NCBI GenBank assembly: GCA_951799405.1
Contig: OX637343.1
Span: 1,488,001 to 1,552,000 of the forward strand
Reading direction: 5' to 3'
DNA length: 64,000 nt
Source: Agapetus fuscipes
Taxonomy: Eukaryota > Arthropoda > Insecta > Trichoptera > Glossosomatidae
Both the position numbers and the translations under genes were made by a program. The notes under the pieces are model-generated. The model ran no database searches. It saw nothing but the letters and a program-made list of their open reading frames with translations, and was not told the origin of the DNA. How positions within the stretch are numbered: position 1 is the stretch's first letter; every line of letters starts with the position of its first letter. Shown one piece after another: positions 60,123 through 64,000 of this stretch.

Positions 60123-60368
60123 ATTCTCGACGTTTTGTTAGCGACGTAGCTAACATCTTCAGGAGACACCCTCTCTGCACGGCGACTGAGGATGCACTCC
60201 TGCAGAGAGAGCGTCTCCTGAAGACGTTAGCTACGTCGCTAACGAAACGTCGAGAATAATTTAAGTTCTCTTATAACAGTTCGTGTAATATCCGATCAAT
60301 TTTTTTGACTGTTTAGTTATAATTATTGTAAATATGTCAAACGACCGTAATGCCAACCTAAACCTAAC
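60123..60368. mobile_element. Inverted-repeat unit with paired hammerhead-like cores
   Basis: A 246-bp insert bounded by AATAAATACAAA at 60111-60122 and 60369-60380. Arms 60123-60178 and 60202-60257 are inverted copies. Right-arm core: CTGAAGA (60218-60224), C, GTTAGC/GCTAAC stem, GAAA (60244-60247); the left arm mirrors it with one change in GAAA. The downstream tail to 60340 matches 15.2 kb. Confidence 0.82.
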
Positions 60369-60411
60369 AATAAATACAAAGATTTGAAATAATGATTACG
60401 GTCGTTAGACA
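60337..60411. repeat. Inverted duplication across an insertion boundary
   Basis: GTCAAACGACCGTAAT (60337-60352) inside the insert pairs with ATTACGGTCGTTAGAC (60396-60411) in the flank outside it. Suggests the insertion copied nearby flank in reverse. Confidence 0.6.
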
Positions 60412-60479
60412 TTTTTTGGAATGAAAAAAACGGACAAACAACAATAATTCAACAGTTCGTGATTCTTCTTTGTAGAAGA

Positions 60480-60515
60480 CACACGCCTCCTGAAGACGTG
60501 GGATATGACTCTAAA
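60480..60515 (+). mobile_element. Half hammerhead-like core
   Basis: CCTGAAGACGTGGGATATGAC; the GAAA side is lost (CTCTAAAG). Same family as 36.82 kb. Confidence 0.4.
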
Positions 60516-60521
60516 GAATCA

Positions 60522-60772
60522 AATCTAATCTAATCTAAGTTGCAAAGATATGTTACATTGGAGACTCACATTCCATGCATTTTCACAACCAGACACGTAC
60601 AAGTTCGCGCTTGCACATGCCGCATGTGAACATACAATATAAAAACCCGAATCTCAAATTAACATACACCCTGTAACTCCTGTAGACCTTCCCTGAAACA
60701 GGGGTGACATTGGAAAAGTGAACCATTTTCTACAGCATGGGTGGTCAGTCGCATACCAACCTATAAGTCAAA
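60522..60772 (-). mobile_element. R250 copy (minus)
   Basis: AATCTAATCTAATCTAAGTTG to CCAACCTATAAGTCA. Confidence 0.9.
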
Positions 60773-60834
60773 AATTAATCTTCACAATGTCAATAAAAAA
60801 AAACGTGTAATTTTAGAGATGTTTAAGCTTGTAC

Positions 60835-61105
60835 GACGCATCTGCCGAGGTATTGGCCACTCCTAGCGGAATGGTGACTGCATAAAGTAACAGTTACATG
60901 TTTTTGAATGTATTTATATAAATAAAAGTGATTGGGAGCACATGCTGCGTCAGAAAATGAGCTGAAGTTTCCACGTGAGATGAAGTCTTGATGGAAATAC
61001 CAGGCGCGCATAAGCGTTAGCGGGTGAGCGCGTCCTGCAAGGCCTAGGGATGGGCGAAGTGAGCGACATCGATACTGATGTACGGAAGTGAAGTGTGGAA
61101 AGTGA
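60835..61105 (+). mobile_element. Scraps of (GTTACA)n-type LINE
   Basis: CCTAGCGGAATGGTGACTGC and AGTAACAGTTACATG at 60865-60902; ATGTACGGAAGTGAAGTGTGG at 61078 encodes the MYGSEVW motif of LINE ORF2. Confidence 0.5.
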
Positions 61106-61307
61106 GTCATTTATAATCCACCGTGTATACTTTATTATTATAAAGTCACGGTGGAATTGAAATGTGTGGAGAAAATGTGAAACTTTTCAGACATATAGTC
61201 GTAACTTTACACTAAAAAGCTACAAGATAATTGTTTTTATATATATTAAAAAACAAAATTATATTTAAATACTGTTTCTTTTCACAGATATTGAAGATAA
61301 TCATTAC

Positions 61308-61435
61308 GTGTATTGTGTAACTTCTTGCCGCGTTTTCTCCCAAGTGTTCACATGTGGTGAATGGAACCTATTTTATTGTTACAGGTACTGGGGCCGGCCT
61401 TCCGCCAACCCCTTCCATTAAAGTGGGAATTCATT
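61308..61435 (-). mobile_element. SINE2 3' half (minus)
   Basis: TGTGTAACTTCTTGCCGCG, CACATGTGGTGAATGGAACC, GGGGCCGGCC. Confidence 0.8.
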
Positions 61436-61449
61436 ATTAACAATTATTA

Positions 61450-61697
61450 CTCATTCCTTGACTTATAGATTGGTATGAGGCTGACCACCCATACTGTAAA
61501 AAATTGTTCACTTTGCCAATGTCACCCCTGTGTCAGGGAAGGTCGGCAAAAGTTGTAGGGCTTATGTTCATTTGAGGTTTGGATTTTATTTGTAAGTACA
61601 CATTCAGCATTTGTAAGCGCGAACTACACGTGTTTGTTTGTGGGCATGCATTTGAGAGCTTTAAATGAATAAATCCTTGCAACTTAGATTATAGACT
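61450..61697 (+). mobile_element. R250 copy
   Basis: TTCCTTGACTTATAGATTGG to TTGCAACTTAGATTATAG. Confidence 0.9.
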
Positions 61698-62041
61698 CAA
61701 TAACTCCTGCACTACAGAATTTTCACACTTTCCAAGTGTTTTCTCTCGTAAAATTTTTTGAAAAAAAAAGTTCATTTATCTGAGAAACCCATGTTGCTTA
61801 TTCATATGTATCGATATGTTTTGGAACATAGATACGAAAAGCTATCGATATTTTTCTCACATCCCTAGCGCCGGCCACTTAATAATGCTGTAACAGCGAT
61901 TATAATACTACAGATATACAGATATGTACATACCGCTTGCGCGGGCTCACGGCCATTCCTTCAAGAAAATCAAATGTCATTTGGAAACGCACTCGGCTGT
62001 GCCCCAAGTACAAACACACTCGCTCAAACTTTACGTTTCAC

Positions 62042-62118
62042 AGTAAACTAAAACACTCAACACGAGTACTGCTTCAGTTGACGTGCATATTTTTGTAAAC
62101 GCTATAATTGCGTTTAGA
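62042..62118 (+). repeat. Dispersed repeat G copy
   Basis: AACTAAAACACTCAACACGAG, TAAACGCTATAATTGCGTTT. Confidence 0.45.
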
Positions 62119-62339
62119 CTTGCACTGCAGTAGGTAGAAGCTAATTTAATTCCAAGGCATCGGGCTCTGTGTGAAGTTTACTAAGTACCTGCCAATAATA
62201 TAGCTTGCGATAACAAAATATCGAGATACTGCTTGTGCACTAGGAATTTAATGCGATCGACTTGCTATAAACTATGAAGCACAATATCTTGGAGTGATTA
62301 TTTTTTTAAATACGAATAAATGTGCAATGTTTACTATAA

Positions 62340-62400
62340 TGAAGTCCGCATGTGAATTGAAAAAGCCAAAATTGTGCTGTCACACGGCCGGGTTATTGGT
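62340..62400 (+). repeat. Dispersed repeat H copy
   Basis: Partner of 16060-16125 (TGTGAATTGAAAAAGCCAAA, CACACGGCCGGGTT). Confidence 0.5.
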
Positions 62401-62641
62401 TGTTGAGGACGGTATTCCCACACAAGACTGACGTTGGACGTATTTTTTTAAGTGCGCACTCTCACATGAAATAGGTCACGTCCTGGGCTACGGCTGTAGT
62501 CGTCTGGCACATATAGTCTGTAACTCTCTAACAGGGTGGGACTGTCTATTAAGCCGTAGAGATCCGTTGCGCCTGGTTTCCAAGCTCCTGAAGCCTGTCT
62601 CCTCATGATGCATAAATTGTGGATAATTTCCACGCTGCCTC

Positions 62642-63110
62642 ATGAGAAGGTTCTCTTCCATGATTAATTTTAACATTTATGAGAAAGCTCTTCTCCAGAA
62701 GCTTCACTGGCTCCGTATACCGGAGTGCATTGAGTTCAAAGTGTGCACGATGGTCCACAAAGCTTTATTTGGAAAAACACCCAAATATCTCGCTGATTTG
62801 ATCAAACCAGTCACCCTCGGCAAAAAAAGCCTAACACTGCGCTCGGCTGAGACTGGAGCCAAATCAAGGATTGAAGAACCTATAAGAAGAGTTAACACAA
62901 TATTTGGAGAGCGTGCATTTGCAGTTGCTGGCCCTCTGGCCTGGAACCACCTGCCACATCATGTGAGAGAGCTAGAAGACCATGGAACGTTCCGGAACGC
63001 ACTGAAGACAAGCAAATTTCTGGCATCGTTTGCACCAGCGCCCTTGGAGTGACTACATCACGAAACGGCGCTATAAAGAAATCATCAACTCATCATCATC
63101 AAGGAACCTC
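62642..63110 (+). mobile_element. L2/CR1-like LINE C-terminus, open frame
   Basis: 136 codons open to 63052: LLQKLHWLRIPECIEFKVCT, ALFGKTPKYLADLIKPV, NTIFGERAFAVAGPLAWNHL, RNALKTSKFLASF. This is the conserved last domain of L2/CR1-type ORF2. Short UTR with CACGAAACGGCGCTATAAAG and (ATC)n. RT domain missing. Confidence 0.85.
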
Positions 63111-63114
63111 AAGA

Positions 63115-63368
63115 ACTCTTTTTGGATTTGTTCCAACATGTTAACATACTTCCGCAGATAAGGAGTCAAAACCTCAACACCGAACCGAAATGCACTGAAG
63201 AAAAACAAAAAAAATCTGGCATCACTTTCACGAGCGCACTTGGAGTGGGTTTAACTGGAATTATTCTATCCAATTCATCGATTGACATTATTGCCCAAAT
63301 TATCAGTTGCGTTTTCACGAAAATGTGCTTTAAAGAAATCATTAACTCATCATCATCATCATCATCGT
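63115..63368 (+). mobile_element. Decayed L2-like LINE end with (ATC)n
   Basis: ACTGAAGAAAAACAAAAAAA, TCTGGCATCACTTTCACGAGC, CACTTGGAGTG, then after a ~70-bp interruption CACGAAAATGTGCTTTAAAG and (CAT)n. An older copy of the preceding element. Confidence 0.65.
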
Positions 63369-63377
63369 GGTCTATGC

Positions 63378-63970
63378 TAGTGTTCCGCAAACTTTTTGTG
63401 TTCAAGGTACACCTATCAAATCAAAAAAATTTAGAGGTACACCAAAGAAAAAAATATTGACTATTTAATATTGATTTATTACTAAAATCAATATACCTAA
63501 TATGAAAACATGTTTAGTGAGAAATGTGAGCCTGTTTAACTGAGCCCAAGCGATCAAAATTTGGAGCAATCGTTGATAAGGCTGCTCTCATCTCTTCACT
63601 GATCGTCCTCAGGCGCTCTCTTTTTTTCGATTTAATAGCAGTGAGAGTTGAGAATCCCGATTCGCATAAGTAGGTTGTGGCAAAATGGTAATAGAATTGC
63701 AACAGCGCGCTTTGAAAGCAGTGGATACTCATTATTTATATGCAGCCAAAAATGTGCTACCTCTACTTTGGAAAATTTTAGTTTTAATGTCCGATCAGTT
63801 TTCAACTCCATGAATTCTTCCTGCTCGTTTATCGGTAAGTGTCCAATCCCAACAAAGCGCCTGCTCTTATAGCTCTCAGCTATTTTTAGGTGTATTATCT
63901 TAACAAAACCTTGACGTTTTTTCCGCGGCACACCAACTGATGACCACGGCAAACGCTCTGCGGAACACTG
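63378..63970. mobile_element. hAT element, internally deleted, with transposase remnant
   Basis: 593 bp. Ends TAGTGTTCCGCA and complement TGCGGAACACTG. Exact 8-bp duplication GTCTATGC at 63370-63377 and 63971-63978. Contains the C-terminal transposase fragment on the minus strand. It sits right after the (ATC)n tail of the LINE. Confidence 0.93.
63514..63952 (-). pseudogene. hAT transposase C-terminal fragment, frameshifted
   Basis: DNA-transposase remnant of the ZBED5/FAM200-like hAT group. Minus-strand frame 1 (63952 to 63632) includes INEQEEFMELKTDRTLKLKF and [20 protein letters not shown]; frame 2 (63732 to 63514) includes [39 protein letters not shown], the hAT dimerisation region. The frames change near 63690. 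Catalytic and DNA-binding parts are missing. Confidence 0.85.
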
Positions 63971-64000
63971 GTCTATGCCATTGCTATCTATCGACCTGGT

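Noticed and set aside
62448..62676. Overlapping minus ORFs upstream of the L2-like LINE
   Set aside because: No recognisable domain, and two frames overlap; possibly more decayed LINE sequence.

Overview
This is eukaryotic, almost certainly animal and probably arthropod, intergenic DNA built nearly entirely from mobile elements. It is AT-rich with C-tracts, has no operons, and its only long reading frame is a non-LTR retrotransposon reverse transcriptase. The arthropod guess rests on the style of the LINE proteins and an arthropod-like 5S rRNA-derived SINE head. Species cannot be told from the sequence.

The dominant component is a ~250-bp retroposed unit, called R250 here. It starts near TTCCTTGACTTATAGGTTGG, carries the hairpin CCCTG-TTT-CAGGG, and ends CTTAGATTA(GATTA)n. 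About 50 full or partial copies lie on both strands. R250 is also the 3' end of the main LINE: the 5'-truncated copy at 5.9-8.4 kb has an open reverse transcriptase frame followed by a short 3'UTR and R250. At 29.7-32.0 kb R250 has become a tandem satellite of about nine ~264-bp units.

Three tRNA-related SINE families are present. SINE1 has a CCGGTCCGTAGTC head and an (ATT)n or poly(A) tail; two copies carry a 5S rRNA head. SINE2 has a CGATAGCTCAGTTGGTAG head. SINE3 has a Leu/Ser-like head. Other LINE debris includes L2/CR1-like C-termini, a (GAA)n-tailed family and a (GTTACA)n-tailed family. DNA transposons include hAT elements with 8-bp target duplications, a Harbinger-type element with TAA duplications, TA-flanked palindromic elements and two 3-bp-duplication families. 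A solo LTR lies at 51.7-52.1 kb.

The most unusual class is a set of short head-to-head inverted repeats whose centres carry hammerhead-ribozyme-like cores (CTGANGA-N-stem-GAAA), as in Penelope-like terminal repeats. Three of them are bounded by target-site duplications and have nearly the same size (246-259 bp), so they look like a mobile unit in their own right.

The only candidate host-gene piece is a possible first coding exon with a TATA-like box and splice donor near 54.54 kb. Many elements are nested with target duplications intact, giving relative ages: the (GAA)n LINE is younger than the fold-back element at 0.1 kb, the hAT MITEs are younger than R250, and some R250 copies are younger than the Penelope-like tails.
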